Positions 11,880 through 22,130 of a stretch of 64,000 nt of DNA are shown here, one piece after another. Source of the DNA: Anaeramoeba flamelloides (Eukaryota; Metamonada; Anaeramoebidae); NCBI GenBank assembly GCA_027625915.1, contig JANTQA010000060.1, positions 7,006,001 through 7,070,000 on the forward strand, in the 5' to 3' direction. The first letter of the stretch is position 1; each line of letters opens with the position of its first letter. A program made the position numbers and the translations under genes. The notes beneath the pieces were generated by a model. The model searched no databases, was not told where the DNA came from, and worked only from the letters and a program-made list of their open reading frames with translations.

Positions 11880-12300
11880 TAAAATTCATTCAATTTTCTT
11901 GTAAACTGAAATGTTTTTCTTCAAATCCTTATAAATCTGAAAATTTTCAATATTTTAACTTTTATTTGTTTGAGAATCTTCTGAAACTTTTTTATTGGTT
12001 TATTCATTGGATTTAAATTCACAGAGAATAAAATATGAATAATCCTTTCCTATATTTTGAAATTTTACTTGTTTTTCTTTTTACAATAATTTTACAATGT
12101 TAAAAAAAATTATTCCAAGCTCCCAAATATTGTGTGTATGGTTAGTTAAAAAAAAACAAATACCAAAAACAAAGCCAATTAGAAATGATACTTTGAGAAA
12201 TTGAATTGTGCTTCCTTATTGAACTTTTGTGATCAAAGTATTATTAGTAAAATTTGATTTTAATAGTACACCTTTTCAATAAAAAGAAGTCCACTTTCAC
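11880..12300. repeat. Dispersed repeat R3, copy 1
   Basis: About 420 bp that align with 14800-15335 in the same orientation. Landmarks are AATATTTTAACTTTT, TCACAGAGAATAAAAT, AAGAAATGATA/AGAAATGATA, a TTGAATTGTGCTTCCTTATT-like block and TTTGATTTTAA. No inverted ends or coding were seen. Confidence 0.55.
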
Positions 12301-12366
12301 AACTTCATATTAAACGAGCAACCCGATTGCTGCATATAAATAAAAACTGGGGTTGTTAAAAGAACC

Positions 12367-12545
12367 TTAAGGAACTAATCTCTATTACATTTTTATACCC
12401 AAAATTTAATAGAGATTGGGAACATTTTTTGCCAATTACTTAGATTTCAAGACCCCGTTTATTTCAATATTAAACACATTTCTCGATAATAGAATCCTAA
12501 TTTAGAAATTGGTCAAAAAAAAAATAATAGAGACTAGTCCCTTAA
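12367..12545. mobile_element. TTAA-ended MITE, copy 2
   Basis: A 179-bp unit in the orientation opposite to copy 1, bounded by TTAA. It starts TTAAGGAACTAATCTCTATT and ends GAGACTAGTCCCTTAA. The interior matches the other copies through GATTTCAAGACCCCGTTTAT. Confidence 0.75.
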
Positions 12546-12869
12546 AAGATAAAAAAAAAAAAAGACCGAAAACTTGAAGAAAAAATAAGGGAAGATCAAA
12601 GTTGGCTTTTTTTTTTTTTCTTGAAAACAAAAAGTAAAAAAACAAGATCGAATGCCAACCAGTCTCAGAAAATAACAATCCTACAAGCAAAACACAAAAT
12701 GTGTTAACATTAAAAATAATAGTGTACTTTATTTATTCAAATATAAAATAATTCTCAAAAAAAGAAAAAATCGCATAAGAAAGTAAAAACCAAAATTTTA
12801 CTTTTGATTTTTTTTTCAAAAAGCTGTGATTCTCTTTTCAATTTTTTTTGTTTTGATCAAAGGCACACA

Positions 12870-13193
12870 TCAGTTTTTTGATTTCAAGTTTGTGTTTTTT
12901 GGGTGTTGAAATTTTAAAGTCGTTTGAACAATTTTGGTCGCCTTAATTGGTATTAAGATTTTTTTTTTTTTAAATTTGAAATAAGAAACTGTTTTCTTGT
13001 TTTTAGTCTTCTTATTAAGTGTGTGTAGTTTTTTCTTTTTTTTTGTTGGATCGCGAACAAATTTGTTGTTTAATGAATCTAAAATTTCTTCTTCGTTTTG
13101 GTTGGGTGGGTAAAGTGTTTTTACAAAACCCTTAGTTACAAAAAGAATTGAAGGTTCAGTAATTTCATTTGCTTGCTTGTTAATGTTTTTCAT
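12870..13193 (-). CDS. Small basic protein of unknown function
   Basis: An ATG-started frame of 107 residues. The first 50 residues have mixed composition (EITEPSILFVTKGFVKTLYP, then NQNEEEILDSLNNKFV). The rest is lysine-rich and basic. The frame stays open for 30 further codons upstream, but those encode only F/L/Y-rich A/T sequence, so I chose the ATG at 13193. I recognise no domain. It lies head-to-head with the frame at 13549, leaving about 355 bp between the two starts. A coding origin is plausible from the composition but not proved. Confidence 0.4.
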   Translation of the reverse strand: MKNINKQANEITEPSILFVTKGFVKTLYPPNQNEEEILDSLNNKFVRDPTKKKKKLHTLNKKTKNKKTVSYFKFKKKKILIPIKATKIVQTTLKFQHPKNTNLKSKN

Positions 13194-13548
13194 TTCAAGA
13201 ATTAAATTAAGAAAAACGGAAACAACTAAAAAAAAATAAAAAAATAAAATATTTAAAAAATCAAAATAAATAAAAAAATACAAAAAAATGTTTCCAAGTT
13301 TTTTATTATTTCTTTTAAATAGTTTTTTTTTTATTATTTTTATTTTAAAAGGTGGTATTAAGAACGTATATACGAACGCCAGATGTTAGTTAAAAGATGG
13401 TTTTGAAAATAATTCAAGTCAAAAAAATTAAAATATAAACAAAAAAAAGAAAAGTAAAAACAACTACAAGTCACAATTGGTGTTCTCTTTCGTTTTTTGT
13501 CAAGTGATGCACAATTGAAGTTATTTTAAAAAGTTGTTTTTGGTCATT

Positions 13549-13767
13549 ATGTCTTTGATAATTTCAATGACTAGTCTAGGTGAAAAAAAAAGATCTCTTC
13601 ATCGAAAACCCATTACTTTCTTTTTTTCAAAAAATAAGAATCATGAAAAATCGATTAATGGAATCTTTAATACTTTACAAAACTTCTATAAAAGCCCAAA
13701 CAATTTCAAACTTCAAAAAACACTTTTCTCTTGTCTAAAATCAAAAAAGAACTTTTTGTCATTTTGA
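13549..13767 (+). CDS. Small unrecognised frame, possibly first exon or decayed gene
   Basis: An ATG-started frame of 72 residues (MSLIISMTSLGEKKRSLHRK onward, ending KKNFLSF) with balanced composition. The same reading frame continues to about 14026 with only a TGA-TAA pair at the end of this frame and one TAA at 13831. It gives sensible peptide in between (NFEINFEVQPNGFDILKRF; then FNPLVVIKDVVFFCSKLLKK and VEILEWFLNSKEEKF). No fitting donor and acceptor pair was found to remove these stops. It could be a decayed gene or a gene with unusual splicing. No family was recognised. Confidence 0.35.
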   Translation: MSLIISMTSLGEKKRSLHRKPITFFFSKNKNHEKSINGIFNTLQNFYKSPNNFKLQKTLFSCLKSKKNFLSF

Positions 13768-14026
13768 TAAAATTTTGAAATCAACTTCGAAGTTCAGCCA
13801 AATGGATTTGATATTCTGAAAAGGTTTGTTTAAAAACAAATAATTTCATCTTTCAATCCTTTGGTTGTGATTAAAGATGTGGTTTTTTTTTGTTCAAAGC
13901 TTTTGAAAAAAATGATCAACATAAAAGTCGAAATACTCGAGTGGTTTTTAAATTCTAAAGAGGAAAAATTTTCTTTTCCTTGTTCATATAAGAGTTCTCC
14001 AAACCCAAATTTCAATACGATTCTTG

Positions 14027-14799
14027 TTTGAGAACTTGATTGAGTTGAGAAAAATATAGTAGGGTAATTGAAAATTTTTTTCCAATTATTGTTTAAATAA
14101 CAGTCAGAAAATTTCATGACTTTTAAGAGGTGTGTACACCCATAAAAGTGTTTATCAGGATTCTAAATCGTCTTCAATTATTTAAAAAGTTTGAAAAGGC
14201 TTAAAAGTAAAAGAAAAGTCATGAGATTTACTGTAGTGTAAATCTCCAAAAGTAGCCATTAGAATGTCCATAAAACACAATATTTTACTTTTTCAAAAAT
14301 TTTACAAACCTTTCAAAATACCTTTGACCTTAGAAAAACTTTTTTGTGACTCTCTTAATAATTGAAAGACTGATTATAATTTAGGTTAAAGGGTCAGATG
14401 GTAATAAGAGGCAAGAAGTAGATCAATTTTTATGGCAAAAAAGGAATTTATTGATCGATAACTAAAGTTAAGTATTAGTGTAATTTTATGGCGAGTGAAT
14501 TCTATTTTCCACCTAGTAACATATTTATAGACTTTAAAGAAACTTGATCGAAGTGATCTTGCTAACTTGAAAAATTTAGGTTTTTTTTGAAAAATTTTGA
14601 GTTGGGCCAAAAAACAATTTTCCTTCATCAAATCCAAATTATTCTCAACAAATTTTGAAGAAAAAAATTTCATTCGGAAAATGTTACTCCACTTTCTTTT
14701 CAAGTGTGTTAGAGTGTAGCTAGAGAGTATAAATATTCTTGCTCCAAAAGTGGACTATCATTTTCTTATTAAAAAAAAAAATAACTTTTAAGTTTTGCC
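14027..14799. other. Possible continuation of decayed coding sequence
   Basis: On the plus strand, 14432-14760 reads as protein-like stretches (VILWRVNSIFHLVTYL; TLKKLDRSDLANLKNLGFF) interrupted by several stops of all three kinds, in a different frame from 13549-14026. On the minus strand a 105-residue frame spans 14386-14703. Neither was assigned to a family. Composition is less A/T-simple than the flanks. Confidence 0.25.
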
Positions 14800-15335
14800 T
14801 TATTTTTTTCGTGAAATTCAAAAAGTTTTTGGATCAATAAATGATTTTCAAGCAAAATCTAAAAAATCTTAAAAATTCCTAAAATTGTAATATTTTGACT
14901 TTTCCTCAATCCATTATCTTTTAAATCTTTTTTTCTGTTTCTAGTATTTTATTTCAACACTCACAGAGCATAAAATTCGAATAGTCCTTAAAGAACAATC
15001 AAACACCGTCCATTTCGGGAGTGGGCTCATGAAAGTTGGAATCAAGTATTTTAGATCAATCTTCTAATTCATCTTTATTCTTAGGGATCTCTTATTTCAT
15101 TTTACAGTTCACAAACTTTTTCGTACTGTATTTTTCCAATTAATAAATCAAAATTTTTCTTTCAAGTTCATAAATATTTAATAAATTATTTGATGTAAAA
15201 ACCTAAACATCTTTCTCAATCCCAATAAGAAATGATATTTTTTGTTATTGTATTAAGCTTCCTTATTGGAATTTGAGATAAAATTTTTAATTTTAACCTG
15301 ATTTTAACAGTATACACAATCATCTCAGATATAAA
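14800..15335. repeat. Dispersed repeat R3, copy 2
   Basis: The counterpart of 11880-12300, same orientation. Shared landmarks are AATATTTTGACTTTT, CTCACAGAGCATAAAATTCG, AAGAAATGATA and AAGCTTCCTTATTGG. It is about 100 bp longer than copy 1 because of indels. Confidence 0.55.
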
Positions 15336-15504
15336 GCACAAAATAATCAAAATAAAAAAACACAAAAAAAATCAATAACACATAATATCTTACGAAAAAT
15401 ATCTTTTTAACTCAATAATAATCACAAAAAAATTTTTTGTGACTCAAACTTAGGAATAGTTGCTTAAAAAAATTCTTTTTGGTTTTAGATTTGATTAATT
15501 CGAG

Positions 15505-16360
15505 TGTTTCTTAAGGTTTACAACCCCTGGAATTTAAAAAAAAAAATATTATCTTATATTGTATATGGCTACTTGTTAATTTGATTCTTATCCGATAGGT
15601 CTTGGACTTGGTAGTGGTTTTAAGAGTAGTTCAAAAAAGCAATTTTTGAGACTATATTTATTTTTTTTTCCTAATCTGAATTTATTTATGTAAGGCTAAT
15701 AAATTGAAAAGATATTAATTAAAATAAAATAGAATAGTGGGTTTTACACTAATAAAAAAAATTTTTTTATAACATCGATATAACCTTTTTATAACAAAAT
15801 TTCCTTTTAAATGATGATTTTTTCAATATTTTTCAATTAAAAATATTCTTATAACAAACTTATAACATGTTACAATTTTTATAAAACATTTTATAACAAA
15901 CATTTATGTTATAAAAATTTTTATTATAAAAATTTAATACATTTTAAATGTTTATCACACCTTTGCAACAGGATTATAATATGTTATAAAAAAATTTTTT
16001 TATTATGTTTGCTGAAAATTTTTATATTTTTAGAATTTCAGATTGAGCTTTTTGAAATTTTTTTTTTTTAAAAATTTAATTGAGTAAAAGGGAAATAAAT
16101 ACTACAATTGACAACCAAAACAACTATCAAAATTCCTTATTAAACAACTTTCAATCTATTATCCGTACACTCTTCAATTCAGATTTGTAAAAAAAAAAAT
16201 AAATTCATCATAAACAAAATTTATCTTTTTAAGCAACTCTTAAACTTACCAAGTCCAAGATCTATCAGATAAGAATCAAATTAACAAGTAGCACTACCCT
16301 ATTTAAGATAATATTTTTTTTTTAAATTTCAGAGGATGTAAACCCTAAAAAGTGTATAGC
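15505..16360. mobile_element. Foldback element with ~150-bp inverted arms
   Basis: The left arm (about 15510-15685) and right arm (about 16165-16356) are inverted copies. Examples are GTTAATTTGATTCTTATC followed by GGTCTTGGACTTGGTA on the left, and TACCAAGTCCAAGATCTATC then GATAAGAATCAAATTAAC on the right. The 480-bp centre is dominated by TTATAAC/GTTATAA motifs (15760-15985). It is non-coding. Target duplications were not clear. Confidence 0.75.
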
Positions 16361-16934
16361 TTATTAAATAATTTCAAAACTCTAACTTCTGTTACAAATA
16401 GTATAATTATAACTAACAAGATAAAGATAAAGATAATAATTTGAAAACTTTAAAAAACTAATATTCTTGTTAAAATAAGCCCTTCAGAACTGTATAATCC
16501 AGTGTTTCAAAATAAAAATCATGTTTCTTTTTTATTTAAGATTTATAATACTGATAAATTGCAATTTGTGTTTGGAAATTTTGACTAGATTTTCCTTTTT
16601 GAAATTTTTCTGATCAAACTTTGAATAAAGCATTTTATGAAATCAAATGTTAAAAAACTCTGTAAAATTAGTTGTTCTTCAAAATATTCTTTGTCAGAGA
16701 CTTTTTGATAAGAAAAAGTTAGAATATTTATAGAAAGGGAAATTGAACGAGAAATTTTTTGAAATTTATTAGAATTTATCAGTATTAAAAGATCAAAGAA
16801 AGTAAAAAAAATACCTAAATAGAATATTGGTTTTAAAAAGTACTATCATTTTTTTTTTTTTTTTTTTTTTTTTTTTGAAGAGAGAAAATTGCTTTTCTCC
16901 TGTGTGCCCTAATTTCTAAACTTTTTTTAGAAAT
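16361..16934. other. Gene-free AT-rich stretch
   Basis: Nothing was recognised apart from a T run at about 16851-16876. Confidence 0.5.
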
Positions 16935-17430
16935 TTTGTTAAAGAATCACAAATTTTATTATCGCTTACTAATGATAATATATATGATGAATTTTTTTTA
17001 TTAATAATATCTCCGATATTATTAATTTTTATTTTTTTCAAAAAATTCAGATATCCAGATTTTTTCGATTTATTTTATAGGCCGGACAGTCCCATAAAAA
17101 ATGATCGAAATCTTCAATGATATCAATATTTAACTTTTTCTTTACATAAATCACAATTTTTATTTTTATTTTTATTTTTACTTGTTACATAAGAGTACCT
17201 ATTTAAACAATTAGTAAAATTTCGAAATTTTAGAATTGTTTTTGAAGCTTTCCAGTTTAAATATTTTTGTTGTTTGAAATTGCAATTTTGTTGTTTTATA
17301 ATTTTTTAGATATTGTTGAACTTTCCAACTAGTTGAATTTTCCAATTTGGTTAATCGAAAAACTTTTAATTCTAAATCTAATAATTTTAATCCCTTAGTG
17401 TGCCAATTAATATTTTCATTTTCCAATTTT
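16935..17430 (-). mobile_element. LINE 3'-end relic with zinc finger, copy 3
   Basis: The minus strand encodes, from high to low coordinate, a 71-residue frame (17426-17211, INWHTKGLKLLDLELKVFRL...), then NRYSYVTS and a K/N linker, then NCDLCKEKVKY, then after a stop DFDHFLWDCPAYKINRKNL. The CxxC...HxxxxC spacing is that of the zf-RVT finger found after the reverse transcriptase of many LINEs. This is the best of the three copies in the window. The reverse transcriptase active site is not present, so this is a 5'-truncated, decayed copy. Confidence 0.6.
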
Positions 17431-17491
17431 CAAATCTAATAATTTTAATCCCTTAGTGTGCCAATTAATATTTTCATTTTCCAATTTTCAA
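17373..17491. repeat. Tandem duplication of a 60-bp unit
   Basis: Two adjacent identical copies of a roughly 60-bp segment containing TTTTAATCCCTTAGTGTGCC and ATTTTCATTTTCCAATTTTC. The unit coincides with the upstream end of the LINE relic frame (encoding the MENENINWHTKGLKLL region). No mismatch was noticed between the copies, so the duplication is recent. Confidence 0.9.
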
Positions 17492-17509
17492 AAAGTACTA
17501 TCATTAATA

Positions 17510-17800
17510 AAACGAAATCCTCAAGAGGAAGGATCAAATTGGAAAATTTATCTCAAAAAATAAAGTTAATCCATAAGAAAATTTCTCTATCAAAAAAAAA
17601 AAAAGTTCAAAAAAATTGAGAATATTTACGAAAAATTTTCAACTAATTTCATTCTTAATTAAAATTTTACTGAAAACTTCAAGGAGTTTACGAATAAAAT
17701 TGATTTGAACGTAGGTATATAATTGAGTAGTAAATTAAATATCGCATTGGAAAAAGAAGAAAAAAAACGTATGGATTAAATTTTGAAACACCGATTTTAG
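17510..17800 (+). repeat. Dispersed repeat R4, fragment
   Basis: Matches the reverse complement of 23880-24145, through AAGGATCAAATTG, TCTCAAAAAATA, TTGAGAATATT, AATTGAGTAGTAAATT and GCATTGGAA. See the R4 entry at 23480-24700. Confidence 0.65.
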
Positions 17801-18343
17801 TAGTTAGGTATACTTTATTTTGATCAATCACTAGTATGAAAAAATAAATTCATCTTGCCTGAGATATAGAAAATTATAATCAAAATTTCAATTTTTTAAA
17901 TCAAAAAAAATTTTTTTCGATGATTGTAACTATTTTTTTTTTTTTAATATGTAATCAGTATTCATTTTTTTCATAATCGTATCCCTCCTCTTTTCAAAAC
18001 TCTCTTGTCAAAATAAAAAAAAATAAAAAAATTTTTTTTTACAATTTTTTCTTAATAAATATTGATTTATTTTGGAAAAGAGGATGTTCACAGTAATGTT
18101 ATTTCACATTAAAACTTGATTTTTGTCAATTTTTCAACAATTTAAAATAGAAAAAAAAAATCAATTTTTTTTCATTTTATTTCTAGAATTTTTTTTATAA
18201 TTGTTTATACCATTTTTTTGTAATTTTTTTTTGAATTTTTCTTAAAATTTTAATTTTTTTTTGAATATTTTAGAATTGATTTATAATTAATTACAATTTT
18301 TGGGAATATTGTTTTTCGATTATTACTATTGAGATTAAAATAA
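17801..18343. other. Gene-free AT-rich stretch
   Basis: Poly(A)/poly(T)-rich; nothing was recognised. Confidence 0.5.
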
Positions 18344-19389
18344 TAAAAACCCCATTCCAAAAATTTGGAAACACCCAAAATCAAAAATAGACAAAAATAA
18401 ACCAATGTATTGTATTTTTACAAACGTAATATAAAATAATATTTAAGTTGCTCAGAATTAATGTTTTTATAATTAAAGTAGTAAAAAAAATACCTTTGAT
18501 GAAAAAAATCCCAGACAAGATTTTTAATTGTGAATATTGAAAAAATTGACGTGTAATTTCTTTGATTTGAAATCAAACACTTTTTTTAAGAATTGAACTT
18601 TTTCTAAATTTTTACTCACCCCTTATTAGAATGATGATTAATTAAATTAAACTTGTTAAAAATATTATCCAATCAATCAAAAAACAAGAATAAAAAATAT
18701 CATTTTCCAAACTTCTTGTAAACATCTATAAAACCACAATTGTTTTTCAAAAAAAAATGATTTACTTATGGTATCAAACAATTACTCCAGTATTCAAGAA
18801 ATAAACCTAATTTAATGAACTTTGGGTAGGTTTATTAGTATAGGTTCAGAAAAAAATTGGTTATTTATGAAATATATTGGATTTTAAATAAAATAAATTA
18901 TTCTCTAATTATAGACCAATTTTCCTAATATTAACAATTAAAAATATTTACAGGGATTATTTTTAATGTCTGGTATTTTTTTCCCTACTATATTGATTCT
19001 AATCCCAATAAACCAAAAAAAAAAAACTCAAAAATAAAAATAAGTGTGTCGAAAATAATGAAACGAGTGGAACATAAAATGCATTGGTAAATTTGTTGAA
19101 ATTTCACAAACAATAGTTGATCGATCAAATGTTAAGATACCATCGACCAATTGTATGTTATTTTCCTATTTAACAAACTCAAGAGTAACTTTCTATCAAC
19201 GATTGAAAAATTTTTTCAGATCTAACGAAAAAGATTACCTAACTTGCAAAAAAGGAAATGAAAACAAAACAAAAAAGACAAAAGATGAAAGAGTTTGTAA
19301 AATTAAAATTCTTTCCAAATTGAATATAAAGTGCAGTATTGTTATTCTTTCAAATGTTTAAACTATGTCCAATTTTTTGGAATTTAGTT
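18344..19389 (+). mobile_element. Tc1/mariner-type non-autonomous element, copy A
   Basis: Starts AAACCCCATTCCAAAAATTT and ends with the inverted related sequence CCAATTTTTTGGAATTTAGTT. The first 130 bp and the 18990-19389 part are inverted copies of element B (20008-20544), so A and B belong to one family in opposite orientation. A carries about 480 bp (roughly 18475-18960) that B lacks. A 68-residue open frame (19155-19361) is shared with B and rich in K/N. I do not recognise it as transposase. Confidence 0.7.
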
Positions 19390-19418
19390 CATACATACAT
19401 ACATACAAATATATATAA

Positions 19419-19956
19419 ATAAACTAAAATTCAAAATTTTCCACGCAGTTAAAACGTTCCAAACAATCACAATAATACAATTTCATTGAAATTGGAGATA
19501 ATTTTGATTTTTTGTAAAAATATGGAAAATCATTTTTTCATTTTTTAGTTTTTGTTTTCATTTCATTTTTTGAATTACGTAACTCGTTTTGTTGGATCAA
19601 AATTTTTTTCAACCATCGATATTAGATTAAAGTCAAGTTGTACCAAATAGAAGAACTCAAATAAAATTAGTTGGTAGTATCTAACCATTTGATCGATCAA
19701 TGTTCCTAATAGAATTTCAACAAATTTACTAATGTATTTTTTTGTTTTGCTCTCTCCAAAATTTTTAACCCACCCATGATTAATTTGTATTGATAATTAT
19801 TTATTTATTGTTTTGTGAGTATTGTAATTTATAAAAAAGTGTTAACATTTTAATTAGTGAATGGTTCTAATTTGGTAAATCTTCTTGAATTGATTAAATA
19901 AGTTTTTTTTACATAAATCGAATGTTGGTGTGTTAAAAATTTTGAATTGGGGTTTA
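19419..19956 (-). mobile_element. Tc1/mariner-type non-autonomous element, copy D1
   Basis: Left end AAACTAAAATTCAAAATTTT and right end AAAAATTTTGAATTGGGGTTT are inverted repeats. The interior matches the element at 41440-41988 (GATCGATCAAT, ATTTCAACAAATTTA, CACAATAAT). It is a sister subfamily of copies A, B and C. It sits exactly between A and B, forming a stack of three elements. Confidence 0.65.
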
Positions 19957-20007
19957 TATAGATATATATCTTTTGATAATTAATAATATTATTATTATTT
20001 ATATTAA

Positions 20008-20544
20008 TAAACTAGATTCCAAATATTTGGACACAGTTTAAACAGTATAAAGAACATCATTACTGAACTTTAAATTTAATTTGGAAAGAATTTTAATTTT
20101 ACAAACTCTTTTATCTTTTGTCTTTTTTGTTTTGTTTTCATTTCCTTTTTTGCAAGTTAGGTAATCTTTTTCGTTAGATCTGAAAAAATTTTTCAATCGT
20201 TGATAGAAAGTTACTCTTGAGTTTGTTAAATAGGAAAATAACATACAATTGGTCGATGGTATCTTAACATTTGATCGATCAACGATTGTTGGTGAAATTT
20301 CAACAAATTTTACCAATGCATTTTATGTTCCGCTCTTTTCATTATTTGGTACACACTTATTTTTATTTTTGAGTTTTATATTTTTTTCTTTTATTTGGAT
20401 TAAAATGATTACTTATTAAAACATTAATACTAGGTTACTTAAATGTTGTTTTTTATTAGGTTTTGCAAAAATACAATAAATTAAGTTTTTATTTTTTGCC
20501 TATTTTTGATTTTGGGTGTTTCCAAATTTTTGGAATGGGGTTTA
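20008..20544 (-). mobile_element. Tc1/mariner-type non-autonomous element, copy B
   Basis: 537 bp. Ends AAACTAGATTCCAAATATTT at the left and AAATTTTTGGAATGGGGTTT at the right; both are variants of one inverted terminal repeat. The minus strand carries a 92-residue open frame (20038-20316) almost identical to that in copy A. A TA dinucleotide lies beside each end. Its closest relative of the same size is at 49956-50504. Confidence 0.75.
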
Positions 20545-20820
20545 TATTGTAAAAAGAAATTATAGCAATGATGACAATAATGAAAACAAACAATGAAACT
20601 GAAAATGAAAGAAGAAAAAAGAAAAAGAAAAAACTTAATAAAATTTAAAAATAATGGTAATTTCATTCTCAAAACAATAAGTACTCCAGTACAGTCATCG
20701 GTAATTTTTGATCGTACTTTATCACATTTTTTATAAGAATGGTATTTATTTTCTTTAAATAAACCCCATTACCAAAAATTCTTGTTCTTGAAGGATCTCA
20801 TTCGTAACCAAAAAAAAACC

Positions 20821-20857
<37 letters not shown>

Positions 20858-22130
20858 AAAGAAATAGAAGAAAAAACAATAACAACAAGAAAAACAATAA
20901 CAACAAGGGTCAGAACAGGAATAATAAAAAAGTATATCAACAACAGATTTCTATTAAAAAAAAACTTTAATTATCTACATTTTATTATATTTTTCAAAAA
21001 AAATAAAATATTTTTTTTTTTTTTTTTTTTTTTTTTATTTTTATTTAATTTTGAATTACTCAATATATTTTACTCTAAAATGAATTATTCAAGGTTAAAA
21101 GGGCAATTATTTTTTATCTGATTACGAAATAACCCCCTAATAATAAAAAAATCAAAAATTTATTTTTTCTATCAGTTCACCGAATAAATTTCAAAAATTC
21201 TCAATAAATTCTGTAAAAAAAAATTTTTTTTTCAACTAAAAAATTTTTCTTCAGCAGAAGAATGAATTGTTTTTCAAATTGGTTAAAAATTTGAAAAAAT
21301 GATTTTTTAAGTTATAAAAACCCCAAAACATTGTACTCCTCTAAAGAATCTCATAGATGGGATTTTTTAAAAAATAAAAAAAATTTTTTTTTTCAATTTA
21401 AAATTTTGATAATAAAGAATTATTTTGATTAAAAAAAGTGTTTTGAATCAATCAAAAAAGTTATAAATTTGAAATTGTTTCAAAAAATTTAGGCAAAAAA
21501 AATTTTTCAAAAAAAAAAAAAAATAATATTTTATAATTAATTTTTAAATACTGATAAATAATTTTTTAAAAATAAATGTTTGTTATTAGAGTTGAGTATT
21601 AAATATTTTGATATACAATATAGCTTTTAAAAATAAAATTAAAAAAATAAAAAAAAATAAAAATTATCTACAAAAAATTTATGAGTGTTTTTTTCGTTTT
21701 TAATGTTTTTTTTAACAAACATCCTTTTAATTTTTTTTTAAAATATAAATTATGATATTACTTTAATAGTCTATTGTTTTTTTATTTCTTAGAGAACTTT
21801 TGAAAAAAAAAAAAATGAAAAAAATTTCAAAATTTTTTTCATGCTAGTGATGTAAGATATGATTGAATATTTTTTTTTTATTCGTATTTTTCAACCTTAA
21901 AAGACAACACTTCAGAAGATCACTTCAAGAGAATAAATCACACCTTGGGTTTGGAGATAAATTCATTATACCAAAAAAACCTTAAATGGAAAAAATCCAA
22001 ATTCAAAAAAAAATCAGTGAGATCAGATAAACCAAAACAAAAAACTTAAATCTTCACAATTCAGAAATTTTAAATTTATTTTTTGAAATTTTCCCTTTGA
22101 CATTTTGAAAGGAATTAAATTGTGTGATCA
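20545..22130. other. Gene-free stretch upstream of the GIGYF gene
   Basis: Contains an isolated AAACCCCATTACCAAAAATT end-like sequence at about 20757 next to a run of about 34 A (20822-20855), and a T run at 21010-21036. No gene was recognised. The promoter of the downstream gene should lie near 21900-22130, but no core element could be picked out. Confidence 0.4.

Noticed and set aside
13830-14117. Minus-strand 95-residue frame as a gene
   Set aside because: The plus strand over the same bases gives more protein-like sequence continuous with 13549-13767; the minus frame was taken as a shadow.
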